The notes below the pieces were generated by a model. It searched no databases and was not told where the DNA came from. It saw only the letters and a program-made list of their open reading frames with translations. From Halobaculum gomorrense (GTDB lineage: Archaea; Halobacteriota; Halobacteria; Halobacteriales; Haloferacaceae): a stretch of 64,000 nucleotides of DNA. A program made the translations under genes and the position numbers. Positions 44,063 to 51,716 of the stretch are shown piece after piece. Within the stretch, counting starts at the first letter, position 1. Each line of letters starts with the position of its first letter. The DNA lies in contig NZ_FQWV01000010.1 of NCBI RefSeq assembly GCF_900129775.1, positions 16,661 through 80,660 of the forward strand, in the 5' to 3' direction.

Positions 44063-45301
44063 TTACGCCTCGTCAAACAGCGTCTCGCCGTCGACCATGT
44101 GCTCTGCGACGGCGTCCATGTCGAGGGTGACGCCGAGGCCGGGCTCCTCGGGGATCGTGATGTAGCCCTCCTCGATCACGTCCTCCTCGACCAGGTCCTC
44201 CCACCAGCCGAGCTCGTAGGAGTGGTACTCGACGGCCAGCGAGTTCGGGATGGCCGCGCCGACGTGGGCGCTGGCTATCGTTGCGACCGGCGAGGAGACG
44301 TTGTGCATCGCGACCGGGACGTAGTACTGGTTCGCCACGTCTGCGATCTTGCGGGTCTCGCGCATCCCGCCCACCTTCGGCATGTCGGGGGCGATGATGT
44401 CGACCGCCTGGTTCTCGATGAGTCGGCGTTCCTCGGTCACGCGGTAGCGGTTCTCACCGACCGTGATCGGCGTGACCGTGGACTTCGTGACCTCCTCTTG
44501 CACCTCGAGGTTCTCCGGCGGGACGGGGTCTTCGAGCCACCACACGTCGTACTCCTCGATGGCGTCGGCGAGGCGCTTTGCCGAGCCGCCCGAGAACGTC
44601 CAGTGGCAGTCGAACGCCACGTCTGCCTTATCCTTCACGCGCTCGGTCACCCGCTCGACGATCTCGGCCTTATGGCGGATCTCGCCCGGGCGGAGGTGGC
44701 GGTTCGCGCGGTCCTTCTCGAAGCCCGATGGCACGTCGAGGTCGAACTTCAGCGCGTCGTAGCCCAGTTCCTCGACGACCCGCTCGGCCTCGTCCGCGCA
44801 CGCCTCGGGGTCGGCCTCCGCCTCGGTGTGGCAGTCGCAGTAGACGCGCATCTCGTCGCGGTACTTCCCGCCCAGCAGCTGGTAGGCCGGGACTTCGAGG
44901 ATCTTGCCCGCGAGGTCGTGTAACGCGACCTCGATGCCCGAGATGGCGGAGACAGTGATGCCCTCGACGCTCCCCTCGCCGCTCATCTTCTGGATGAGGT
45001 GTTCGTACAGGCGGTCGATGTCGAGGGGGTTCTCCCCCTCGATCATCGGCGCCATGCGCTCGATGAGTTCGGGGACGCCCGCGCCCCAGTAGGCCTCGCC
45101 GGTGCCGACGATGCCGGCGTCGGTGTAGACGCGCACGAGCGTCCACGGGAAGTTCCCGTCGACCATCGTGCACTGCACGTCGGTGATCTCCACGTCGCGG
45201 CCGCCGCCGCGCTTGGCCGTCGCGCCCATCGTCTCGCCCGACAGTTCCCGCATCGTGTACTCCGCGTTGGGGTCGTGGAGCGAGTCGTAGTTTCTGCTCA
45301 T
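44063..45301 (-). CDS. gnaD: Gluconate dehydratase-like enolase-superfamily enzyme
   Basis: A 412-residue enzyme of the mandelate racemase/muconate lactonising group, with very strong resemblance to the haloarchaeal D-gluconate dehydratase as I recall it (MSRNYDSLHDPNAEYTMREL, then GRDVEITDVQCTMVDGNFPW). It would dehydrate D-gluconate to 2-keto-3-deoxygluconate in the semi-phosphorylative Entner-Doudoroff route. The N-terminal capping domain ends ENPLDIDRLYEHLIQKMSG. The barrel has the acid/base and metal residues (FDLDVPSG, VAFDCHWTFSGG, LEDPVPPENL, AMHNVSSPVATIASA). Related galactonate or xylonate dehydratases have similar motifs, so the sugar is moderately certain. The start at 45301 gives the family's usual N-terminus. 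It is monocistronic. Confidence 0.82.
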   Translation of the reverse strand: MSRNYDSLHDPNAEYTMRELSGETMGATAKRGGGRDVEITDVQCTMVDGNFPWTLVRVYTDAGIVGTGEAYWGAGVPELIERMAPMIEGENPLDIDRLYEHLIQKMSGEGSVEGITVSAISGIEVALHDLAGKILEVPAYQLLGGKYRDEMRVYCDCHTEAEADPEACADEAERVVEELGYDALKFDLDVPSGFEKDRANRHLRPGEIRHKAEIVERVTERVKDKADVAFDCHWTFSGGSAKRLADAIEEYDVWWLEDPVPPENLEVQEEVTKSTVTPITVGENRYRVTEERRLIENQAVDIIAPDMPKVGGMRETRKIADVANQYYVPVAMHNVSSPVATIASAHVGAAIPNSLAVEYHSYELGWWEDLVEEDVIEEGYITIPEEPGLGVTLDMDAVAEHMVDGETLFDEA

Positions 45302-45338
45302 GGTGGCGTATTCACTCTGATTGTTGTAAAGCTTGGTA

Positions 45339-45354
45339 GTCGGCGGTGTTCAGA
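45339..45354 (+). repeat. 16-nt match to the DNA at the left end of the IS6-type element at 63737
   Basis: The sequence GTCGGCGGTGTTCAGA here is identical to 63737-63752, which lies immediately before the transposase start of the IS6-family element. The surrounding bases differ. It lies in a short non-coding gap upstream of the gnaD-like gene and of the 45448 gene. It may be a solo end or remnant of an insertion, or chance. Confidence 0.5.
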
Positions 45355-45447
45355 AGTTACGGTGGCTGACACGTAGGACCGACGACGTCATCGCGTGCGG
45401 CGTTGAGCTGGCGGAAATACCTTTGCGATCCAAGTCGTGTCGATCGT

Positions 45448-45801
45448 ATGAATCGAACCGCACCTTTCGCCGTCGGATCTCTCGTTGGGACCGTCGTCTT
45501 CGTCTGGCTTGCCGGACCGATACTCGAAGCTCGCTTCGGTGCAGAATCCCTCCTCGTCGCGTACGGTGGGATTTCCGTCAGTGCTGCGACCATCACGTAC
45601 GTGCTGGCCAGACGCGTTGGATCGTGGATCCACGGCCGAACGGTGCTTGTCGATTCAGAGACCGTCTCGGAGACGGCACGGGCCGGTGCACCAGAGAGTG
45701 AAGAACGACTCGCCACTCTCGACGAACTCGACGACCCCGAGGTGGAACGAGAGGTCACACGGCTCAAATCGGAACTGTCTGCGATCGACGAGAACGAGTG
45801 A
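45448..45801 (+). CDS. Small membrane protein with a coiled-coil-like tail
   Basis: A 117-residue protein. Two transmembrane helices (APFAVGSLVGTVVFVWLA and SLLVAYGGISVSAATITYVL) are followed by a charged helical tail (ETVSETARAGAPESEERLA, VEREVTRLKSELSAIDENE). The ATG at 45448 gives the clean membrane-protein start; the longer frame from 45403 is not needed. The type (two-TM plus helical tail) is common among conserved haloarchaeal proteins; function unknown. It is divergent from gnaD. Confidence 0.6.
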   Translation: MNRTAPFAVGSLVGTVVFVWLAGPILEARFGAESLLVAYGGISVSAATITYVLARRVGSWIHGRTVLVDSETVSETARAGAPESEERLATLDELDDPEVEREVTRLKSELSAIDENE

Positions 45802-46067
45802 ATACTGGCGAGTTCCGCGACGAAAGACCACTACCGAGACCGACGGGTGAACACCACCCGACGGAGTCCACAGACGCCGTGACTGACTGACGGTCCGTGA
45901 GACACATCACGGTGTCTGGGCGAGTCGTTCGCAATTCACCGGAGCTTTGTCCAGCGTCTCCGCGGAAAACGTACGTTCGGCGGGCGAAGCGACGCCGTTT
46001 CCGATGCGTCGTCGAACGACGGGCCGGAGTCCGAGGAAGGCGAGTCGTCGACCGGATCGTCCAGACG

Positions 46068-46865
46068 TCAGAGTTCGCCCGCTGAATCGCCCGTCCGGTC
46101 GGTGGAGTCACTCGAACCACTCGGTCCGGTGGAATCGGCGGAGTAGACGTCCGAACCGCTCACATCGGACGAGGTAGAGTCCGTCTCCGAACCGGTGGAT
46201 GAGTCGCTCGTGCCATCTTCGGACGAACCGTCCGTGCCGTCCCCGGTCGTGTCACCCGTGCCAGTGTCGGTTGAATTGGTGGCAGTGGAATCGGTCGTGC
46301 TATCGGTGTCGGTGGAATTGGCAGAATCGGATTTGTTATCGGGCCCAACGGAGCCATTCGTGGTCTCGTTTCCGGTGACCTCACCGACGCTGCTGGAGGT
46401 GCTGGTTTCGTTGGACGGCATCGACTCGTTCCCGCTCCCCGAGGCTCCGGAACTCCCTGCCTCGCTCTCGTTCGTCGAGGGGGCACCTCCCGCGTCGCTC
46501 CCGGCCGCACTACTATTGTTCGCGGTAGCCGTTCCGTCGTTCGCGTTCGTCGCGGCGGTGGTGTTGGTTGCGTTCGTCGCGACGGTGGTGTTTCCGATTT
46601 CGTCGCTGGTCGAGGCGTTCGTCGCTGCCGTGGTCGTGTTGTTCGTAGCGTTCGCCGCCGCGGTCGTGTTGGCCGTGGCGTTCGCACTCGGTTCGGTTGC
46701 GTTGTCCGCGGGGGTCTGCGTCGCGTTTTGGATCGGGTGTTCCGGCGTAATCTGAGTAAGCACCGCTTCGCTATCCGAGAGAACCGCAACCGTCGCGCCT
46801 TGCGTCATTGCTGCCGCCAGTACGAACGCTGCCACCACGACTACGAGGATTCCGTGGTTACTCAT
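46068..46865 (-). CDS. Secreted Ser/Thr/Asn-rich protein with about 20 N-glycosylation sequons
   Basis: A 265-residue protein. Residues 1-30 form a signal-like helix (GILVVVVAAFVLAAAMTQGA) followed by VAVLSDSEAV, faintly like the SipW-type start of its neighbours. The remaining 230 residues are almost all Ala, Thr, Asn, Ser, Asp and Gly, with about 20 N-x-S/T sites (NATQTPADNAT, NTTAAANATNNTT, SNETSTSS) and then Asp/Thr/Ser repeats. No folded domain, C-terminal anchor or PGF motif is seen. This is the composition of a heavily glycosylated surface or matrix protein. The start overlaps the preceding signal peptidase stop by 8 nt (ATGAGTAA), so the two are coupled. Confidence 0.7.
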   Translation of the reverse strand: MSNHGILVVVVAAFVLAAAMTQGATVAVLSDSEAVLTQITPEHPIQNATQTPADNATEPSANATANTTAAANATNNTTTAATNASTSDEIGNTTVATNATNTTAATNANDGTATANNSSAAGSDAGGAPSTNESEAGSSGASGSGNESMPSNETSTSSSVGEVTGNETTNGSVGPDNKSDSANSTDTDSTTDSTATNSTDTGTGDTTGDGTDGSSEDGTSDSSTGSETDSTSSDVSGSDVYSADSTGPSGSSDSTDRTGDSAGEL

Positions 46866-48033
46866 CGGCTTCACCTCCACCGGTTCGGTGGTCCCGTCCT
46901 GACGCGTCGTCCCCGCCAGATTCGGATACGAGCGGTTCACTCTCGAAATCCCCGAACCCGCTGTGGTCGGCGCTCTTCGACGTCGGCGTCTCTCCGTCGA
47001 CCGTCGCGTCGGGAGAACGCCCCGTCCCGGACTGATTCTCGCCCCCGTCTGCCGCAGCGGGAGGCCCGCCGGACGACGGATCGGGGTCTTCGGTCTCTCC
47101 GCCGCGTCGCCCACTGCTGTACAGCCCCAGGAAGAGCAAGAACGCGACTGCGACGGCCGCCGCGACGCCGGACGCCCAGATGACGCCGGACTCGAACAGT
47201 TCGACGGTCGCGTAGACGACCCAGAGACTGTATGCCAGGAACGCACCGAGCACCCCCAGACCCAACTGGAGCTCCAGCGGGGAGAACGTCAGCGCGTTCT
47301 CGGCCGCCTCACCTCCGTCTGGGGTCGTATTCGCCGCGGAAGCCGGAGAGGCGTCTTCGAGTCGCCGGTCCTCATCGGCTGGCGCTGCGTTGGCGGTCGT
47401 TTGGTCGTCCTCACCGGGCGCCTCGGTCGCCATCGCCGCGTCTCCGCCCACGGACTCTCCGTCGGCGTCCGGCTTGCTGCTCCCGACGATGTTCCAGAGT
47501 TCGGAGGCGACCAACAGCGTGAGAGGGATCACGAACAGCGCCACGAACCCGACGGTGGTCTGCACGAACTGGATCACGTACCCGATGTACGGGATCACGA
47601 GCAGATGTCCACCGACTGTCATCACTCGCCCTTCGAGCTGACTCGGCGTCACGAGTTGCTGATCGGGGTCTTCGTTGGCGTCTCCTTTCGTCCGGAACGC
47701 CACGCCGTTTTCCCGTTCGACGACCTCGACGACGCGGTGTGTCGTCGGTGTCCCCCCGTCCTCCCCACCGAACGTAATCACTGCGCCCTCCTGCACCGCC
47801 GCCGCGTCGACGCCGTCGACGATAATGACGTCTCCCGGGCTCATGGCGGGCTCCATGCTGCCCGAGAGAACCACGTAGCTCTGCTGTGCGCCGACGACCT
47901 GCGGAACCGCGTAGACGACGAACGGCACGACGACGATCACCAGTGCGAGTACCCCGGCGACCCGACCCACCCTGCGCCAGGGCACCTGCAGGTTCGGAGC
48001 GCTCGTCTCCTCGGCATCGTCGCTTTCGCTCAT
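46858..48033 (-). CDS. SipW-like signal peptidase I with long C-terminal membrane extension
   Basis: A 391-residue membrane-bound signal peptidase of the archaeal/SipW class, which cleaves signal peptides of the TasA-like neighbours. Catalytic Ser59 is in VVLSGSMEPAMSPGD and the general base is His99 in TPTTHRVVEVV (Ser-His type rather than Ser-Lys). Helices are at 23-48 (before the active domain), 145-175 (after) and two near 275-320. A 60-residue hydrophilic segment lies between the second and third (SSKPDADGESVG...). The last 80 residues are an acidic tail. A normal SipW is about 190 residues, so the second half is an unusual addition. The gene starts 1 nt after the stop of the upstream TasA-like gene. 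Confidence 0.88.
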   Translation of the reverse strand: MSESDDAEETSAPNLQVPWRRVGRVAGVLALVIVVVPFVVYAVPQVVGAQQSYVVLSGSMEPAMSPGDVIIVDGVDAAAVQEGAVITFGGEDGGTPTTHRVVEVVERENGVAFRTKGDANEDPDQQLVTPSQLEGRVMTVGGHLLVIPYIGYVIQFVQTTVGFVALFVIPLTLLVASELWNIVGSSKPDADGESVGGDAAMATEAPGEDDQTTANAAPADEDRRLEDASPASAANTTPDGGEAAENALTFSPLELQLGLGVLGAFLAYSLWVVYATVELFESGVIWASGVAAAVAVAFLLFLGLYSSGRRGGETEDPDPSSGGPPAAADGGENQSGTGRSPDATVDGETPTSKSADHSGFGDFESEPLVSESGGDDASGRDHRTGGGEADE

Positions 48034-48034
48034 T

Positions 48035-48991
48035 TTAGTTCGCCTCCTTCTGGAACGCGCCGTCGACGAACTCGAACTTGAGACCGCTACCCGACGGGCA
48101 CGGATCGGGGGGCGACTGGCTGCCCCCCGCCGGTTCTCCCCCTCCGGCTTCGACAGTTCCGCTCGTCGCTCCGCCGGGGTAGAAGTTCTCCATTCCTTTC
48201 CCAGCCTTGACCACGATCGTCTCGACGGCTTCGTCGCTCTCCCACTCGACCGTCAGCGGTTCCGTTCCCGTCTCGTCTTTCCACTTGGTGACCGTCAGGT
48301 CCGCCTCATCAATCGCGCCCTCTAGGCCGTCGCTCGCGCAAAAGGCGATGAAGCTGATTGCGTGTTTGCTCCCGTCGGTCGGCTCACACGCTGCGATCAC
48401 GTCGCTCTCGTCCCAGGGATTCGTGGTCCCGGACTGGTACCGGCACTGCTGAGCGTAGAACTCCAGACCGAACGAGATCGGTTCGTCGTGCGGCGTCTCC
48501 GTCACCTCGACCTCGACGACCCATTCCTTCCCCGGCTGCAAGCAGGGGTCCTCGGCGACGGGAACGACGGGTGTCCCCGTTCGGAGGTCATCGAGGACGT
48601 CGGGGATTCGTCCCTCACCGAGCACCTCGCTGTTGCCCTCGCCGTCCGAAACGGTGATCCTGATCTCGATGTCGTCCAGCGACCCCTCGGACGTCGGACA
48701 CTCCAGTGTCCGGAACCAGATGTAGGCGGGGTTGTTCGTGGTCGTCGCCGACTCCGCCAACGGGAGCGTGATCGGGTATCTGACTCCGTCCCTGTCGTTG
48801 GAGAGGTCTTCGACCGTGACGTCCAGGTCGACGACCCCGCCGACGTCCGTGGACGCCCGGACCGCGTTGTTCGTGAACACCTCCTCGTCGGTGAACAACG
48901 CGCCGGTTCCCGCGCCGACGAGTGACCCCGACCCGCCGGCGACGACGATGGCGGAGAGTACGTTCCGACGGCTTAGTTGTGCGTCCTTCAT
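48035..48991 (-). CDS. TasA/camelysin-like secreted protein with SipW-type signal
   Basis: A 318-residue exported protein. The signal region has the Tat-type motif SRRNVLSAIVVAGG and then GTGALFTDEEVFTNNAVRAS, the SipW-substrate pattern. The body is beta-rich and acidic, with NNPAYIWFRTLECPT, VSDGEGNSEVLGEG and a typical TasA-like late segment (ISFGLEFYAQQCRYQSG). The C-terminus (GKGMENFYPGGATSGTVEAG then KFEFVDGAFQKEA) may be an extra small module, found in proteins with DUF-type collagen-binding endings. I chose the ATG at 48991 over the longer frame because the Tat motif begins eight residues later. A TATA box lies about 78 nt upstream, so it heads a second transcription unit (this gene, signal peptidase, mucin-like). 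Confidence 0.75.
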   Translation of the reverse strand: MKDAQLSRRNVLSAIVVAGGSGSLVGAGTGALFTDEEVFTNNAVRASTDVGGVVDLDVTVEDLSNDRDGVRYPITLPLAESATTTNNPAYIWFRTLECPTSEGSLDDIEIRITVSDGEGNSEVLGEGRIPDVLDDLRTGTPVVPVAEDPCLQPGKEWVVEVEVTETPHDEPISFGLEFYAQQCRYQSGTTNPWDESDVIAACEPTDGSKHAISFIAFCASDGLEGAIDEADLTVTKWKDETGTEPLTVEWESDEAVETIVVKAGKGMENFYPGGATSGTVEAGGGEPAGGSQSPPDPCPSGSGLKFEFVDGAFQKEAN

Positions 48992-49066
48992 TGGAGTCCC
49001 CCAACCCTGTCGAGCTGTCTCCCCCTCGATACATTCCAATTGGCGACTTTACATTTCGTGCGTGGG

Positions 49067-49078
49067 TACTTATACGTA
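49067..49078 (-). promoter_or_regulatory. TATA box for the 48991-46068 transcription unit
   Basis: On the minus strand the sequence reads ACGTATAAGTAC, in an otherwise GC-rich gap between the 49125 gene and the TasA-like gene at 48991. The predicted transcription start is about 25 nt further on, leaving a leader of about 50 nt. It separates the last three genes of the secretion cluster from the preceding five-gene run. Confidence 0.5.
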
Positions 49079-49124
49079 CTGGCAGGTGTGCCGACCTCGG
49101 TACAATCGGTGAATTCGGGTCGTG

Positions 49125-49862
49125 TCATGTGCTCCCTCCGTCGCACTGTTCGGCGGAGACGGCGAGGTCGAACGAGACGCCGTCCCCTTGCGCGACGTTC
49201 ACGTCGCCATCGCTGAACTCGGCGGGGAACGCCCAGCCGAACGACACCGTGATCGTCTCGTCGCCGTCGATACACCCGAACGAGACCGGCCCCTCGTCTT
49301 CGAACGCCGACGCCACCTCTCCGAGCGTCCCCTGCGTCCCCTCGGGAATCAAGGGCTCGCCGGGGTCCCGCACGGCGTTGTCGCCGCCGAGCGGGTCCAG
49401 TTCCGCGAACAGGCCGTCGTCGCGCCAGAACTTCGCCTGGACGACGTCCTCGAGTTCGCCGTCGTCCGCCGAGGTGTCTCCGGCCTTCTCCTCTGGTTCG
49501 TTGATCCCCTTCTCGGGGGTCGCCGTGAGGTCGAACGAGAACCGGGGTGCGACGGGGACGCCCTCCGCGTCGGCCACCCCGATTCGGAAGCTGAACGTGC
49601 CGCTGTCTCCCGGCTGGACGTTCTTGAGCGAAATGACTGGTCCGTCGGCGGTCCACTCGGCCGAGCGCGTGTCCTCCAGGACCTGGCCGTTGTACGTCTC
49701 CCGCCAGTCGACGTTCAGCGCGAAGCCGTTCGACTCGGTCTGTGCCGACGCTGTGTAGACGACAGCGTCCGTGGTTCCGAGTCCGAGTCCCGCGGCTCCC
49801 GCGAGTCCCGTCACGCCGATCCCCGCGAGCACGTCCCGCCGTGAGATGTCCGGTCGATCCAC
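49125..49862 (-). CDS. Short TasA-like secreted protein
   Basis: A 245-residue exported protein with a Tat-type signal (SRRDVLAGIGVTGLAGAAG) and a cleavage-like region VVYTASAQTES instead of the F-S-D-E-E motif of its neighbours. The body has LDL-type strand NGFALNVDWRETYNG, KNVQPGDSGTFSFRIGVAD and, at the end, VSFDLAVSAEQCDGG, which parallel the TasA order (strand after the signal, xxPGD, FxxxxxQ). The GTG at 49862 is used and is 1 nt after the stop of a 49-codon frame. It is the last gene of the first transcription unit. Confidence 0.72.
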   Translation of the reverse strand: MDRPDISRRDVLAGIGVTGLAGAAGLGLGTTDAVVYTASAQTESNGFALNVDWRETYNGQVLEDTRSAEWTADGPVISLKNVQPGDSGTFSFRIGVADAEGVPVAPRFSFDLTATPEKGINEPEEKAGDTSADDGELEDVVQAKFWRDDGLFAELDPLGGDNAVRDPGEPLIPEGTQGTLGEVASAFEDEGPVSFGCIDGDETITVSFGWAFPAEFSDGDVNVAQGDGVSFDLAVSAEQCDGGST

Positions 49863-49863
49863 G

Positions 49864-50013
49864 TCAGTGTCCTCCGTGCTCCGGTGGCGATGGCGTCGCC
49901 GGCGCGGCGATCACCGCCTCCCGTGTCGTCTCGCTCCCCGGCATCGACACCCCGGGGTGGTCGACACGCGGTGTGTCATCTCGCCACGCTCGGAGTGCGT
50001 CGGTGGTTGTCAT
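49864..50013 (-). CDS. Small possible leader ORF before the short TasA-like gene
   Basis: A 49-codon ATG frame (MTTTDALRAWRDDTPRVD, ending TPSPPEHGGH) that ends 1 nt before the GTG of the next gene. The spacing would allow coupling. There is no signal peptide and no known domain; the peptide has a Pro/Ala-rich tail. It starts 17 nt after the T-arm-like element at 50031-50054, in the position where other genes of the run start. Coding is uncertain; the frame could simply be the next gene's leader. Confidence 0.3.
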   Translation of the reverse strand: MTTTDALRAWRDDTPRVDHPGVSMPGSETTREAVIAAPATPSPPEHGGH

Positions 50014-50030
50014 TGGTCTGTCTTCGCAAG

Positions 50031-50054
50031 CCCACCGGCGGAGTCGAACCGCCG
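50031..50054 (-). repeat. Intercistronic T-arm-like element, copy A
   Basis: Minus-strand hairpin with stem CGGCGG/CCGCCG and the seven-nt loop TTCGACT, followed by GGTGGG. The 24-nt core is identical to copies B, C and D. An outer stem can form between CCCAC upstream (50065-50069) and GTGGG in the core. It lies between the 51628-50090 gene and the small frame starting at 50013. Confidence 0.8.
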
Positions 50055-50089
50055 TACGCCAGTCGTGGGTGAGATTGGTCGCCGCTGTT

Positions 50090-51628
50090 TCAGAGCGGTC
50101 TGCCTTCGAAGCGGCTCATGACCTGTCCGCCGCCTTGGACGCCGCCAACCGCCGAGCCGTCGAAGCTACTGATGTTTCCACTTGTTGCGTCGGCACGCCA
50201 CCAGATGTCGTCGTTTGCGGAGTACCCGGCTGTTATTTCGGATGTCTTCTCTACGTCGTACGATGCGATGTTCATCGACTGGAGTGCGGTTTGGTTCGAC
50301 CCGGTGATCTCAAAGCTAACGATGAACAGCACTTTGTCGCTGTTGACCGTCACCCCGCCGAGGTCCCACTCCATCAGGAAGTTCGTCCCGTTCATGGAGT
50401 AATCCTCGTTGCTTCCGTCTGGCAACTCCCGCCCCGGAACATCCTGATCTTCTGTGACTTCGGCGATCAGCTGACCTGGCGCGGGACCGCTGTCCACTTC
50501 GTAGAGTTCGAGCGTGAACGGATGTGTGTACCCGGAGGTCGCATTCCCGACACCGCCGCTGGGGTCCCACCCGTACCAGTTCGACATGATGACCGCTCCG
50601 GACGTAAGCTCAAACCCCGGCGCGCCGTCCGAGCCGAGACCGACGATTCCCCCGAATCCGGTCGCGTTGTTGGCAGCGTAGGCCCAAGTAGCCGTCGGCC
50701 CGTCCGCCTCTTGCCCGATGAACTCGACGGGCGAGACCCCGTTGAAGTGGTTGTAGAAGTCGTTGTACACGACGGTCGCTGGTGCGTCGTTGTTCCGGGC
50801 CTGTTCGGCTGCGAACGTGAAATCGAGTTTGAGGGCGTCTGACTGGATTTCGTTGCCGACATCGGACGGAATCTCCCACTCGACACAGAGGCACGGCCCT
50901 TGCTGGGTGGTAGTGTCCGACGAGGCAGGATACGGATCGATATTGTCGTCCCCATCGTTCGGTTCGTTCCCGTCCAGCGGAAACCCGTATCCGAGATCAG
51001 TAATCAGATCGTTGAGGGTGTATCCTTGCGGGTTGTTCAGTTCCCGCGTATTGTTGCAGGTGATTTCGTCGTCGGCCGAATCGTACGTCACACTCTCCGC
51101 GTAGGAGACGGTGACCTCAATTGCCTCACTCAACTCCCCGTACCCGGCGCCGTCGTTGGTCCCGTTGTTGAGCGATCCCAGGTCCGGGGAGGGCGAGATG
51201 TCGAGGGGATTGTCGTGGTCGGCATCCTGCTCGGGTTCGGTCTGTCCGTTCTCGAAGTCGGTGACTCCGTCGCTACTGACAGAGATATACGCCGGGTTGT
51301 CGATGACCTTGGGGCAGAACGCGAGCGTCCCGCCGTCACCGGGTTTGACGTCGTTGAGGACGTACTGAGCTGAAACGCCGCCCTGGATCTGGCCGTTGTT
51401 TACGGTACCACCGTCGATGACTGCGGCGTCAGCCGCTGACGAATCAACGCTCGTGTAGTAGTCGAGGACCAAGTCCAGTGTGCCTGCGGTGATCGAGTTG
51501 TCGTCGAACGATTCCTCGTCGCTGAATAGCGCACTCGTCCCGACGCCGGCACCGGCTCCGGCGACGCCGATGGTACCCAAGCCGAGTAGCGCTTTCCGTC
51601 GCGTGAATTCGATGTTGCGGTCTGTCAT
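50090..51628 (-). CDS. TasA-like secreted protein with an additional beta-rich C-terminal domain
   Basis: A 512-residue exported protein. The Tat/SipW-type signal (FTRRKALLGLGTIGVAGAG) is followed by SALFSDEESFDDNSITAGTL, the pattern of Bacillus TasA. Conserved landmarks follow in order: VLNDVKPGDGGTLAF, then about residue 277 SDALKLDFTFAAEQARNN. So the TasA unit is residues 40-280. Residues 285-512 form a separate, sheet-rich domain (YNDFYNHFNGVSPVEFIG, NWYGWDPSGGVGNATSGYTH) with several N-glycosylation sequons; I do not recognise it, but it could bind carbohydrate. It is the fourth gene of the five-gene run. Confidence 0.78.
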   Translation of the reverse strand: MTDRNIEFTRRKALLGLGTIGVAGAGAGVGTSALFSDEESFDDNSITAGTLDLVLDYYTSVDSSAADAAVIDGGTVNNGQIQGGVSAQYVLNDVKPGDGGTLAFCPKVIDNPAYISVSSDGVTDFENGQTEPEQDADHDNPLDISPSPDLGSLNNGTNDGAGYGELSEAIEVTVSYAESVTYDSADDEITCNNTRELNNPQGYTLNDLITDLGYGFPLDGNEPNDGDDNIDPYPASSDTTTQQGPCLCVEWEIPSDVGNEIQSDALKLDFTFAAEQARNNDAPATVVYNDFYNHFNGVSPVEFIGQEADGPTATWAYAANNATGFGGIVGLGSDGAPGFELTSGAVIMSNWYGWDPSGGVGNATSGYTHPFTLELYEVDSGPAPGQLIAEVTEDQDVPGRELPDGSNEDYSMNGTNFLMEWDLGGVTVNSDKVLFIVSFEITGSNQTALQSMNIASYDVEKTSEITAGYSANDDIWWRADATSGNISSFDGSAVGGVQGGGQVMSRFEGRPL

Positions 51629-51652
51629 GATTTCGTCCCTCGCGAGGGGAAA

Positions 51653-51676
51653 CCCACCGGCGGAGTCGAACCGCCG
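51653..51676 (-). repeat. Intercistronic T-arm-like element, copy B
   Basis: Same 24-nt core as copies A, C and D (minus-strand CGGCGG-TTCGACT-CCGCCG-GTGGG). The best outer pairing is here: ACCCAC at 51686-51691 (minus reading) pairs with GTGGGT, separated by a nine-nt internal segment. After the core comes a second small inverted repeat, CCCTCGCGAGGG, then the ATG at 51628 after 24 nt. The gap separates the 53486-51717 and 51628-50090 genes. Confidence 0.85.
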
Positions 51677-51716
51677 TTTCTCCGAGTGGGTCGATCTGTT
51701 GCAGTACGGTCCTCTC

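Noticed and set aside
46195..46755. A plus-strand 186-residue hydrophobic frame opposite the sequon-rich gene.
   Set aside because: Its hydrophobicity is a consequence of the Ala/Thr/Asn/Ser codons on the other strand; the minus-strand gene is coupled to the signal peptidase.
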